A model generated the notes under the pieces. It did no database searches, was not told the origin of the DNA, and saw only the letters and a program-made list of their open reading frames with translations. A stretch of DNA of 10,963 bases from RHKX01 sp035695265 (lineage in GTDB: Bacteria; Actinomycetota; Thermoleophilia; Solirubrobacterales; 70-9): positions 1 to 10,963 of the forward strand of contig DASSEM010000201.1 of NCBI GenBank assembly GCA_035695265.1, given 5' to 3'. Below, piece by piece: positions 1 to 6,293 of the stretch (its first letter is position 1; every line of letters starts with the position of its first letter). A program made the position numbers and the translations under genes.

Positions 1-507
1 GGCGGCCGGCCGCTGCTCGAGCACGCGCTCGCCCACGCGGCGGCGGCGCCGGTCGACCGGGTCGTCGTCGTCCTCGGCGCCGGCGCCGATGAGGTGCTCG
101 CCCGGGTCGACCTTCACGGCGCCGAGCCGGTCGTCTGCCGCGATTGGGAGGAGGGCATGGCGGCGCCGCTCAGGGCAGGGATCGCGACGCTCGCCGGCTG
201 CGCGGCGGTCGTGGTCCTGCTCGGTGACCAGCCGCTCGTCCCCGCGGCCGCGGTCGATCGGGTGCTCGCCGCGCGGCGGCCCGACCGCGACGCAGTCCGG
301 GCGACCTACGAGGGGCAGCCCGGCCACCCGGTTGTGCTCGAGCGGCGGCTGTTCCCCGCGATCGCCGGGCTCGAGGGCGACACCGGGGCGCGGGCGCTGC
401 TCGCCGGCCGCAGCGTCGTCGAGGTGGCCTGCGAGGGCATCGCCGACCCGCTCGACGTCGACTCGCCGGATGATCTGCGCATTGCCGAGCAAGCCCTCGC
501 CTCCTAA
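1..507 (+). CDS. mocA: MocA-type molybdenum cofactor cytidylyltransferase (NTP-transferase), 5' end missing
   Basis: This is the C-terminal 168 residues of a MobA/MocA-like nucleotidyltransferase. Such enzymes transfer CMP (or GMP) from the NTP to molybdopterin, and the CMP form serves xanthine-dehydrogenase and CO-dehydrogenase type enzymes. The frame is open from base 1. The visible protein begins in the segment GGRPLLEHAL that normally follows the N-terminal LAAGxSxRxG nucleotide-binding loop, so roughly 25 residues lie outside the window. Visible family landmarks are the WEEGM-APLRAGI segment (about residues 49-61), the metal-binding GDQPLV (75-80), GHPVVL (108-113), a GDTGARALL segment and the closing DVDSPDDL. 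The gene runs opposite to everything else here and stops 10 bases from the convergent hydrolase gene. With xdhC in the same window it suggests a nearby molybdenum hydroxylase. MocA versus another NTP-transferase subtype is likely but not certain. Confidence 0.85.
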   Translation, partial: GGRPLLEHALAHAAAAPVDRVVVVLGAGADEVLARVDLHGAEPVVCRDWEEGMAAPLRAGIATLAGCAAVVVLLGDQPLVPAAAVDRVLAARRPDRDAVRATYEGQPGHPVVLERRLFPAIAGLEGDTGARALLAGRSVVEVACEGIADPLDVDSPDDLRIAEQALAS

Positions 508-517
508 TGCCGGCCGC

Positions 518-1402
518 TCACGCCGACAGCCCGAGCAGCTTCGCCGGGTTCGCCTTGGTCATCAGCTCGAGCTGGTCGTAGTCGACGCCGAGATCGAGCA
601 GGGTCGTCAGCAGCATTCGCATCCCCTCGGGGTGCGGCGCCGCCGACGCCTGGCCGAGGTCGGAGCTGAAGATCAGGTTCTCGCCCCCGATCTCCTCGAT
701 CCATCCGGCCAGCTCGGTCGGGTTCTGCTCGTAGAAGATCGGCGAGACGCAGGAGACCGCGACGTACTCGAGCAGCGCTCCGTCGGCGATCAGCGCCTTC
801 TGCTCGTCGAGCGAGAACTTGGTCAGGGCCCAGTTGGCATGGGTGACGACGAACCTCTTGACGCCGCGCGCGTTCGCCTCCTTCTGCAGCGCCTTCGTCT
901 CGGCGAGGCTGAGGTGCCCGGTGGCCAGGCAGGCGTCGGCCTCGGCGACGAGGTCGCAGATCGTGCCGACCTCGGGCTTCAGGTTCCCGTCCTCGTCGAA
1001 GACCGTGACGCCGTCGCCGGCGAGCTGCTTCTGGCGGCGGCCGAGCTGCGGGTAGTCGGGGGTGTCGAAGAACTCGGCGTGGTGCTTGGAGTGGTTGCTC
1101 GGCATCCAGACGACGTCCGCGCCGTAGTGCAGGGCGGACTGGACGACGTACGGGTTGAGGCCGCCGACCGAGCGGTTGAGGACGACGGCGCCGAACGCCT
1201 CGACGTGCGGGTAGTCCTTGTTGACGTGGTAGGCGCGACCGGTGGTCGAGCTGTCGTGGTCTTTGAGCACGAAGCCCCGCATCCCGTAGTCCATCGCGTG
1301 GCCGGCCAGGTCGGAGTCGTCGATCGGGCGGCGGAACAGCGCCGGATGGGTGTGCGCGTGCATGTCGATCGCGTCGACGAGCAGCTTCAGGTCGCGTCTC
1401 AT
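518..1402 (-). CDS. Metal-dependent hydrolase, amidohydrolase fold, DUF6282-type
   Basis: This 294-residue cytosolic protein with a TIM-barrel metallohydrolase pattern has no signal peptide. The N-terminal strand ends in DMHAHTHP, giving the HxH metal motif (H15, H17). Other candidate ligands are K47-D48-H49 in a LKDHDSS segment, H163 in TGHLS, H188 in VTHANW and D248 in FSSDLGQ. The C-terminus has the NPAKLLGL tail common in amidohydrolases. The LKDHxSxTxGRA stretch after the HxH motif is what I associate with the DUF6282 family; the reaction is unknown. I start at the ATG at 1402, because a GTG six bases upstream overlaps the Shine-Dalgarno. It is the last gene of the aminotransferase/aldehyde dehydrogenase block, 40 bases after the ferritin-like gene, and ends 10 bases from convergent mocA. 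Hydrolysis of a C-N or C-O bond in the same pathway is a reasonable inference; a lactonase or phosphotriesterase-like role is also possible. Confidence 0.85.
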   Translation of the reverse strand: MRRDLKLLVDAIDMHAHTHPALFRRPIDDSDLAGHAMDYGMRGFVLKDHDSSTTGRAYHVNKDYPHVEAFGAVVLNRSVGGLNPYVVQSALHYGADVVWMPSNHSKHHAEFFDTPDYPQLGRRQKQLAGDGVTVFDEDGNLKPEVGTICDLVAEADACLATGHLSLAETKALQKEANARGVKRFVVTHANWALTKFSLDEQKALIADGALLEYVAVSCVSPIFYEQNPTELAGWIEEIGGENLIFSSDLGQASAAPHPEGMRMLLTTLLDLGVDYDQLELMTKANPAKLLGLSA

Positions 1403-1407
1403 CGGCA

Positions 1408-1415
1408 CTCCCCTT
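1408..1415 (-). promoter_or_regulatory. Ribosome binding site of the DUF6282-type gene
   Basis: On the minus strand this reads AAGGGGAG, five bases before the ATG at 1402. The alternative GTG start at 1408 begins with the last G of this element and could not use it, so the site decides in favour of the ATG. Confidence 0.6.
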
Positions 1416-1442
1416 CTTTGCGTGGCCGTGGGCTCACGCCGC

Positions 1443-2138
1443 TCACGCGACCGGGGTGACGTCGGTGTGGCTTCCCTGGCTTACGAGCTCCGCCATGCCG
1501 TGGATCGAGCGCATAACCTCGTCGGCGTCCGAATCCGACGTGATGTAGCGCTCGAGCAGGAGCCGGCCGAGGCCGAGATGGAATGCCTCGTCCTTGATGA
1601 TCTGCTCGTAGGCCTTGATCACATCGGGCATCTCGAGCCGCTTCCCCGCGGCGACGATCCCCTCGAGTGTGCCCGTCGCCGCCGTCTCCGACATGTACCA
1701 GGCGCCGATCGCCGACAACGGGTGCCGGTCGAGGCAATCCCAGATGAAGGCGCTCCACGGGCGCGCCGAGGGTGGCGGCTCCGTGGGCACCTCGCCCCCC
1801 AGCCCGACGATGATGCGCCCGACGCTCTCGTAGTGCTCGGCCTCCTGGAAGAGCTGCTTGGCGAGGCTGGTGATGTGCTTGCGCTCGAACCCGAAGCCGT
1901 AGCGTCGGATCTCCTCGCCGAGCATGTGCACGTAATCGATCTCGCGCCAACAGCGCGGCTGGAACCACGCGGCGAGCTCCTCACGAGATGGCTCACCGTC
2001 CTGCGAGCCCCAGAACTCGTCGGTCTTCCGGCGCACATCAGCGATTGACTGCGCTCTGAGGTCCTCGAGCTCCTCGACGTGCGGGCTCAGGAACCGGTTG
2101 TCGCTCTCCCGGCGGACCCTCTCATTCGCCTCTGCCAC
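1443..2138 (-). CDS. Ferritin-like di-iron protein, function unknown
   Basis: This 231-residue, probably all-helical protein has a complete four-helix di-iron carboxylate signature: E66 (WREIDY), E99-x-x-H102 (QEAEHYES), E151 (MSETAAT) and E184-x-x-H187 (DEAFHLGL). The spacing from the single Glu to the following ExxH is 33 residues in both halves, as expected for a pseudo-symmetric ferritin-like bundle. No signal peptide or membrane segment is visible. Proteins with this fold are ferritins, rubrerythrins or O2-activating oxygenases/oxidases. The single-domain size and position inside a catabolic operon favour an oxidase or oxygenase role, but this is inference and I cannot name a subfamily. 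It starts with GTG at 2138, preceded by GGAGG (2148-2152) nine bases upstream. It lies 33 bases after the aldehyde dehydrogenase and 40 bases before the DUF6282-type gene, so it is almost certainly co-transcribed with them. Confidence 0.85.
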   Translation of the reverse strand: MAEANERVRRESDNRFLSPHVEELEDLRAQSIADVRRKTDEFWGSQDGEPSREELAAWFQPRCWREIDYVHMLGEEIRRYGFGFERKHITSLAKQLFQEAEHYESVGRIIVGLGGEVPTEPPPSARPWSAFIWDCLDRHPLSAIGAWYMSETAATGTLEGIVAAGKRLEMPDVIKAYEQIIKDEAFHLGLGRLLLERYITSDSDADEVMRSIHGMAELVSQGSHTDVTPVA

Positions 2139-2171
2139 TTGTCTGTGCCTCCACTTCGTCGGTTGCTGAGC

Positions 2172-3674
2172 TCATCCGTGCGCGATCCAGGTCGTCTTCA
2201 AGCCCGTGTACTTGTCGATCGCGTGCAGCGAGAGGTCGCGACCGAATCCGGAGCCTTTGAAGCCGCCGAACGGCGTCTGCGGACTCAAGGCGTCGACGGT
2301 GTTCACCGAGACCGTGCCGGCCCGGAGGCGACGGGCGAGCCGGTGTGCGCGGTTGAGGTTCGAAGTCCAGATCGAGGCGGCGAGCCCAAACCGGCTCGCA
2401 TTCGCAGTTCGCAGCGCCTCATCTTCATCGTCGAAGTCGAGCACGGCGAGGACCGGCCCGAAGACCTCCTCCTGGGCGAGTCGATCACCGTTGGGGACGC
2501 GATCGAAGATCGCCGGCGCAACGAAGGTCTCGCCGGATCCCTGGTGGGCGAAGCGCTCGCCACCGGTGCGCAACTCGGCGGCCGCGCGACCGCTCTCGAT
2601 GAACGACATGACTCGATCGGCATGACCTTCGTCGACCAGCGGCCCCATCCGGGTCTCCGGGTCGAGCGGATCGCCGATCGCGGTCGAGCGCGCCCTTTCG
2701 ATGAGCTTCTCGACGAGCTCCTCGTGGATCGAGCGCTCGACGAGCAGCCGCGAGTTCGCGGAGCAGACCTCTCCCTGGTTGAAGAAGATCCCGAACGCGG
2801 CCATGTCGGCGGCGGCATCGAGGTCCTCGACGTCGGCGAAGACGAGGTTCGGGCTCTTACCGCCGCACTCGAGCCAGACGGGCTTTGCGTTCGACTCGGC
2901 GGAGTAGGAGAGAAACAGCTTGCCGACCTCGGTCGAACCGGTGAAGGCGACGCAGTCGACCTCGGGATGCAGGCCGAGCGCCCGCCCCGCCGTCTCTCCG
3001 AAGCCGGGAACGACGTTGAGGACGCCCGCCGGGATTCCCGCCTCGAGCGCCAGCTCGCCGAGCCGGATCGCCGACAGCGGTGATTGCTCGGCCGGTTTCA
3101 GGACGACGCTGTTGCCGGCGGCGAGAGCCGGCGCGACCTTCCAGGCGGCGATATCGAGCGGGAAGTTCCAGGGAACCACCGCCCCGACAACGCCGAGTGG
3201 CTCGCGGGTGACGAGAGCCAGGTCGGCTGGTCCGGTCGGCGCGATCTCGTCGTAGAGCTTGTCGATCGTCTCGCCATACCACTGAAAGACGTCTCGGGCG
3301 CCCGGCACGTCGATCGTGGCTGCGTCCTCCACCGGCTTGCCCATGTCGAGCGAGTCGAGGAGGGCGAGCTGATCACGGTTGGCGTCGATCAGCTCGGCGA
3401 GCCGCAGCACGGCCGCCTTGCGGTCGGCCGGCGCCAGCCCTGACCAGGAGGCGGACTCGAACGCCTCGCGGCCGGAGCGAACTGCGCGATCGACGTCCTC
3501 GTCGTCGCCGGCGGCGACTTCGGCCAGGACCTCGCCAGTCGCCGGATTGATTGATGAGAACGTCGCCCCCGACGCCGCGGCGACCAGCTCGCCTCCGATC
3601 ACCGCTCCGGCGCCGGGCTCCAGCGCGGTGGCGAGCGACTGCCACTCCTCGTGGGTGTGTGTCGCCGTGGCCAT
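2172..3674 (-). CDS. NAD(P)+-dependent aldehyde dehydrogenase, PuuC-like
   Basis: This full-length 500-residue aldehyde dehydrogenase oxidises an aldehyde to the acid with NAD(P)+ in the cytosol. It shows the oxyanion Asn in VPWNFP (N170), the cofactor-binding KPAEQSP (K193), FTGSTEVG (244-251), the general base E269 in LECGGKSP, the nucleophile C304 in NQGEVCSA, and EEVFGP (402-407). The C-terminal PFGGFKGSGFGRD and the ending DKYTGLKTTWI closely resemble E. coli PuuC, which oxidises gamma-glutamyl-aminobutyraldehyde. An aminoaldehyde or semialdehyde made by the adjacent aminotransferase is therefore the likely substrate. The frame is open a further 147 bases upstream, but the ATG at 3674 is chosen because a GAGGAGG Shine-Dalgarno precedes it directly and the upstream part overlaps the aminotransferase. 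It starts 17 bases after the aminotransferase stop. E269 is followed by Cys where Leu or Ala is usual, probably without effect. Confidence 0.95.
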   Translation of the reverse strand: MATATHTHEEWQSLATALEPGAGAVIGGELVAAASGATFSSINPATGEVLAEVAAGDDEDVDRAVRSGREAFESASWSGLAPADRKAAVLRLAELIDANRDQLALLDSLDMGKPVEDAATIDVPGARDVFQWYGETIDKLYDEIAPTGPADLALVTREPLGVVGAVVPWNFPLDIAAWKVAPALAAGNSVVLKPAEQSPLSAIRLGELALEAGIPAGVLNVVPGFGETAGRALGLHPEVDCVAFTGSTEVGKLFLSYSAESNAKPVWLECGGKSPNLVFADVEDLDAAADMAAFGIFFNQGEVCSANSRLLVERSIHEELVEKLIERARSTAIGDPLDPETRMGPLVDEGHADRVMSFIESGRAAAELRTGGERFAHQGSGETFVAPAIFDRVPNGDRLAQEEVFGPVLAVLDFDDEDEALRTANASRFGLAASIWTSNLNRAHRLARRLRAGTVSVNTVDALSPQTPFGGFKGSGFGRDLSLHAIDKYTGLKTTWIAHG

Positions 3675-3691
3675 CCCTCCTCCTCGCCCGC

Positions 3692-5056
3692 TCAGCCCCG
3701 CGGCGCCAGCTTGCCGTCGCGGTCGAGCCGCTCGATGACCGACCGCATGCCGTCGACCACCTGGTCGGCCTCCTCCCGGCTCATGACCAGTGGCGGTGAG
3801 ATGACGATGTTGTGCTGGCACTCCCGGACGATGACCCCGGTCTCGTGCCGGATCGCGTCTTGGGGAACCGCGTCCATGGGCAGCGGCGCCCGGGTTTCGC
3901 GATCGGCGACCAGCTCGACCGCATGCATCATCCCGACGCCGCGAACCTCGCCGACCACCGGCAACTCGGCCAGCTCCTGGAGCCGCTCGAGAATGTGGGC
4001 TCCGGTCTCCCGCGCCCGGTCGAGCAGGTTCTCGGACTCGATCACCTCGAGGTTGGCGAGGGCGACAGCGCAGGTCGTCGGATGGCCGCTGTAGGTGAAC
4101 CCCATCGGGAAGCCGTCGGCTGTCACCGCGTCGAAGATCTCGTCGCTGACGAGGACGGCGCCGAGCGGTGCATAACCCGAGGTGATCCCCTTGGCGGTGA
4201 CGATGATGTCCGGCTCGACCTTGAAATGCTCAGCCGCGAACCAGTTGCCGGTGCGTCCATACGCCGTAACGACCTCGTCGAAGATGAACGTGATCCCGTG
4301 GTGGCGGAGAACCTCCTGAACGCGCGGCCAGTAGTCGTCGGGAGGGACGAGCATCCCCGCCACGCCCATGATCGGCTCGCCGATGAAGGCGGCGACCTTG
4401 TCGGGGCCGAGCTCCTCGATCGTCCGCTCGAGCTCGGCGATGCAGAAGTCGGTCGGATCCTCACCGTCGAACAGCTCCGAGCGGTAGGGCCATGGCGGGG
4501 TCAGATGCCGGACGTGCGGGAGCATCGGCCCGAAGCCCTCGTGGTAGATCGGAAAGCCCGTCGCCGAGCCGGATCCGTAGCCGACGCCGTGGTAGGCCTG
4601 GCTGCGGGCCAACACCCAGGTCCGCTCCCCTTCGCCGCGCTTGGCGTGGGCGAAGCGAGAGAGCTTGATCGCTGCCTCGTTGCCCTCGGAGCCGCCGTTG
4701 GTGAAGAAGACGTGGCGCTGCCGCTCCGGCGAGATCGAGACGAGCCGCTCGGCGAGCTCGATCGCCCGCTCGTTCGAGAACTCCCAAAAGCTCATGAAGT
4801 ACTCGAGCTGCTCCATCTGCTGAGCCGCCGCCGCCGCGATCTCGGGGCGACCGTGGCCGATCTGCGCGAGCCAGAGGCCGCCGGTTGCGTCGAGGTACTC
4901 GCGCCCGTTGATGTCGCGCAGCCGGCAGCCGCTTCCCTCCGACATGATCACCCGCTCCTCGACAGTGCGAGCGAGGTAGGGATGGATGATCAGCTCGCGG
5001 TCGATCGCCGCAAGCTCGCCGCCGGTCCGGCTCGCCTCTGTCGCCATCACGTCCAT
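3692..5056 (-). CDS. Class III PLP-dependent aminotransferase (omega-amine or beta-alanine:pyruvate type)
   Basis: This 454-residue fold-type I aminotransferase moves a terminal amino group to an oxo-acid acceptor, often pyruvate. The Schiff-base lysine is K289 in VTAKGITSGY, the PLP-binding aspartate is D260 in FIFDEV, the cofactor-phosphate loop is NGGSEGNE (120-127), and T321 lies in MGFTYSGHP. The N-terminal ATGGLWLAQIGHG and the ending VISPPLVM match the SpuC/omega-transaminase group (diamines, beta-alanine, taurine) better than ornithine or acetylornithine enzymes; the donor cannot be fixed further. The start at 5056 is supported by GGAGGA four bases upstream; a second ATG at 5047 is too far from it. 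It is the first gene of a four-gene unit with its own promoter-like upstream region. The aldehyde dehydrogenase follows at 17 bases, a classic amine-to-aldehyde-to-acid pair. Beta-alanine to malonate semialdehyde and putrescine to 4-aminobutanal are the main alternatives. Confidence 0.93.
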   Translation of the reverse strand: MDVMATEASRTGGELAAIDRELIIHPYLARTVEERVIMSEGSGCRLRDINGREYLDATGGLWLAQIGHGRPEIAAAAAQQMEQLEYFMSFWEFSNERAIELAERLVSISPERQRHVFFTNGGSEGNEAAIKLSRFAHAKRGEGERTWVLARSQAYHGVGYGSGSATGFPIYHEGFGPMLPHVRHLTPPWPYRSELFDGEDPTDFCIAELERTIEELGPDKVAAFIGEPIMGVAGMLVPPDDYWPRVQEVLRHHGITFIFDEVVTAYGRTGNWFAAEHFKVEPDIIVTAKGITSGYAPLGAVLVSDEIFDAVTADGFPMGFTYSGHPTTCAVALANLEVIESENLLDRARETGAHILERLQELAELPVVGEVRGVGMMHAVELVADRETRAPLPMDAVPQDAIRHETGVIVRECQHNIVISPPLVMSREEADQVVDGMRSVIERLDRDGKLAPRG

Positions 5057-5060
5057 CGGT

Positions 5061-5066
5061 TCCTCC
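5061..5066 (-). promoter_or_regulatory. Ribosome binding site of the aminotransferase gene
   Basis: GGAGGA on the minus strand, four bases before the ATG at 5056. It selects this start over the in-frame ATG at 5047, which would sit 13 bases from the element. Confidence 0.6.
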
Positions 5067-5079
5067 GTCCTCGATTGAC

Positions 5080-5097
5080 CGGGCAGGATTCTACCCG
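5080..5097 (-). promoter_or_regulatory. Candidate promoter -10 (TAGAAT) embedded in a short inverted repeat
   Basis: On the minus strand TAGAAT at 5093-5088 differs from the consensus TATAAT at one base and would place transcription start near 5081, about 25 bases before the aminotransferase ATG. No good -35 hexamer lies 16-18 bases upstream (CTATTG or TCTATT there), so an activator or a different sigma factor may be needed. The hexamer sits inside CGGGCAG-GATT-CTACCCG, 7-base arms with one mismatch, which could be an operator or a small hairpin at the transcript start. This is read by eye only. Confidence 0.4.
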
Positions 5098-5122
5098 CCG
5101 CTTCTCGCTTTGCAATAGACCT

Positions 5123-5139
5123 ATTTCACATTGTGAGAT
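5123..5139. promoter_or_regulatory. 17-base palindrome, candidate operator of the aminotransferase operon
   Basis: ATTTCACATTGTGAGAT is symmetrical around position 5131 with seven of eight pairs matched (core TCACA-T-TGTGA). It lies in a distinctly AT-rich patch (about 5106-5139) of a very GC-rich region, about 30-45 bases upstream of the candidate -10. Size and symmetry suit a dimeric helix-turn-helix regulator such as an IclR, GntR or TetR member, but no regulator gene is in the window and the family is not determinable. It is not a CRP site: the half-sites are in the reverse order and only one base apart. A partly overlapping shorter repeat, AATAG-AC-CTATT, occupies 5114-5125. Confidence 0.45.
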
Positions 5140-5177
5140 CGCCTTGACCAAGTCTCCAGCGGTTCTCGACAACGGAA

Positions 5178-6293
5178 TCACAGCTCCGGCGGCTCCACGT
5201 GGATCGGACCACCGGTCTCCGTCAGCCGTTCGCCGCTGCGGCCGGTGCGCGCGCTGACGATCTCGGCCAGGATCGAGACCGCGGTCTCCTCCGGGGTCCG
5301 CGCTCCGAGGTCGAGGCCGCACGGAGCGTGCAGACGGCGGAGCTGCTCCTCGCCGATCCCGGCCGCGCGCAGCCGCTCGACCCGCTCCGCCTGGGTGCGG
5401 CGGCTGCCAAGCGCGCCGACGTAGCCGGCGCTCGAGCGCAGCGCCGCGAGCAGCGCCGGCTCGTCGAACTTCGGGTCGTGCGTGAAGACGAGGACCGCGT
5501 CGCGCGGTCCGAGCTCGCGGCGGGCGAGGTCGCGGTCGGGCCAATCGACCACCACGGCGGCGACATCGGCGAACCGCCGCCCCTCGGCGAACGCCGGACG
5601 CGCGTCGCAGATCGTCACCCGGTAGCCGAGCTCGGCCGCGATCCGCGCGAGCGCCACCGAGTAGTCGATCGCCCCGTAGACCACGAGCTCGGGGCGGGTC
5701 TGGAAGGCCTGGATGCAGACGTCGAGCTCGTCCCCCATCACCTCGCCGCCGGGCCCGTAGGAGCGGACTCGCGAGACGCCCTCGTCGACGAAGCCGCGCG
5801 CTTCGCGCTCGACGTTGCGGTCGAGCAGCGGCAGTCCGAGGCCGCCGGCGGTCCCGGCGACGAGGACGGCGAGCTTCGCGCCGGCCCGCGGCCCGGTGAG
5901 CAGCGTCGCGAGCGCCGCCGGCTCGCCGCCGGCGCGGGCGGCGGCCACGGCGGCCAGCGCCGTACGGCCACCGGGACCGACCTCGTGGACGAACACGGAA
6001 ACGGTGCCGCCGCACATCAGGCCGACCTCGAAGGCCTGCTCGTCGCTGACGCCGTAGCGCACGAGCCGCGGGCCCTCGCCGGCGAGCACGCGCTCGGCCT
6101 CGGCGACGAGCGCGCTCTCGACGCAGCCGCCGGTCACGGTGCCCTCGACCCGGCCGTGGTCGTCGACCATCATCTCGGCACCGGGGTCGAACGGCGCCGA
6201 GCCGATCCGCTCGACGAGCGTGGCAGCGATCACGCGGCGGCCCTCGGCGAGCCAGTCGCACGCCGCCTCGGCCGCGGTCGCCACGGTCTTCAT
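5178..6293 (-). CDS. xdhC: XdhC/CoxI-family molybdenum enzyme maturation protein
   Basis: This 371-residue protein has the two-domain XdhC architecture. XdhC binds the molybdenum cofactor and inserts its sulfurated form into xanthine-dehydrogenase-family hydroxylases. The N-terminal domain has GTVTGGCVES (C57) and VGLMCGGTV (C94), matching the conserved cysteine motifs. The C-terminal Rossmann domain begins at LVVYGAIDYSVAL (203-215) and contains THDPKFD (271-277), GALGSRRT (293-300) and HAPCGLDLGARTPEE (322-336). The usual GAGHVG loop is replaced by GAIDYS, a variant I associate with actinobacterial members. The ATG at 6293 overlaps the M20 stop (ATGA), making it the last, translationally coupled gene of the importer operon. 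No molybdenum hydroxylase subunit is in the window, so its client lies elsewhere. I see no hairpin terminator in the 121 bases after the stop, so read-through into the aminotransferase operon is possible. Confidence 0.93.
   Translation of the reverse strand: MKTVATAAEAACDWLAEGRRVIAATLVERIGSAPFDPGAEMMVDDHGRVEGTVTGGCVESALVAEAERVLAGEGPRLVRYGVSDEQAFEVGLMCGGTVSVFVHEVGPGGRTALAAVAAARAGGEPAALATLLTGPRAGAKLAVLVAGTAGGLGLPLLDRNVEREARGFVDEGVSRVRSYGPGGEVMGDELDVCIQAFQTRPELVVYGAIDYSVALARIAAELGYRVTICDARPAFAEGRRFADVAAVVVDWPDRDLARRELGPRDAVLVFTHDPKFDEPALLAALRSSAGYVGALGSRRTQAERVERLRAAGIGEEQLRRLHAPCGLDLGARTPEETAVSILAEIVSARTGRSGERLTETGGPIHVEPPEL

Noticed and set aside
508..517. Bidirectional terminator between mocA and the DUF6282-type gene
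   Set aside because: The ten-base gap and surrounding stops show no convincing stem with a T-run on either strand.
89..1459. 456-codon open frame on the + strand across mocA and the DUF6282-type gene
   Set aside because: It is a high-GC shadow: the product is Arg/Val/Gly-rich with no family motif, and both true genes in this stretch have intact catalytic or binding motifs in other frames.
5123..5139. CRP/GlxR-type site
   Set aside because: CRP-type sites read TGTGA-N6-TCACA. Here the half-sites are in the opposite order with one base between them.
3812..5257. 481-codon open frame on the + strand antisense to the aminotransferase
   Set aside because: It lies opposite a well-conserved class III aminotransferase and shows only low-complexity translation. 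The length is explained by scarce stops at this GC content.
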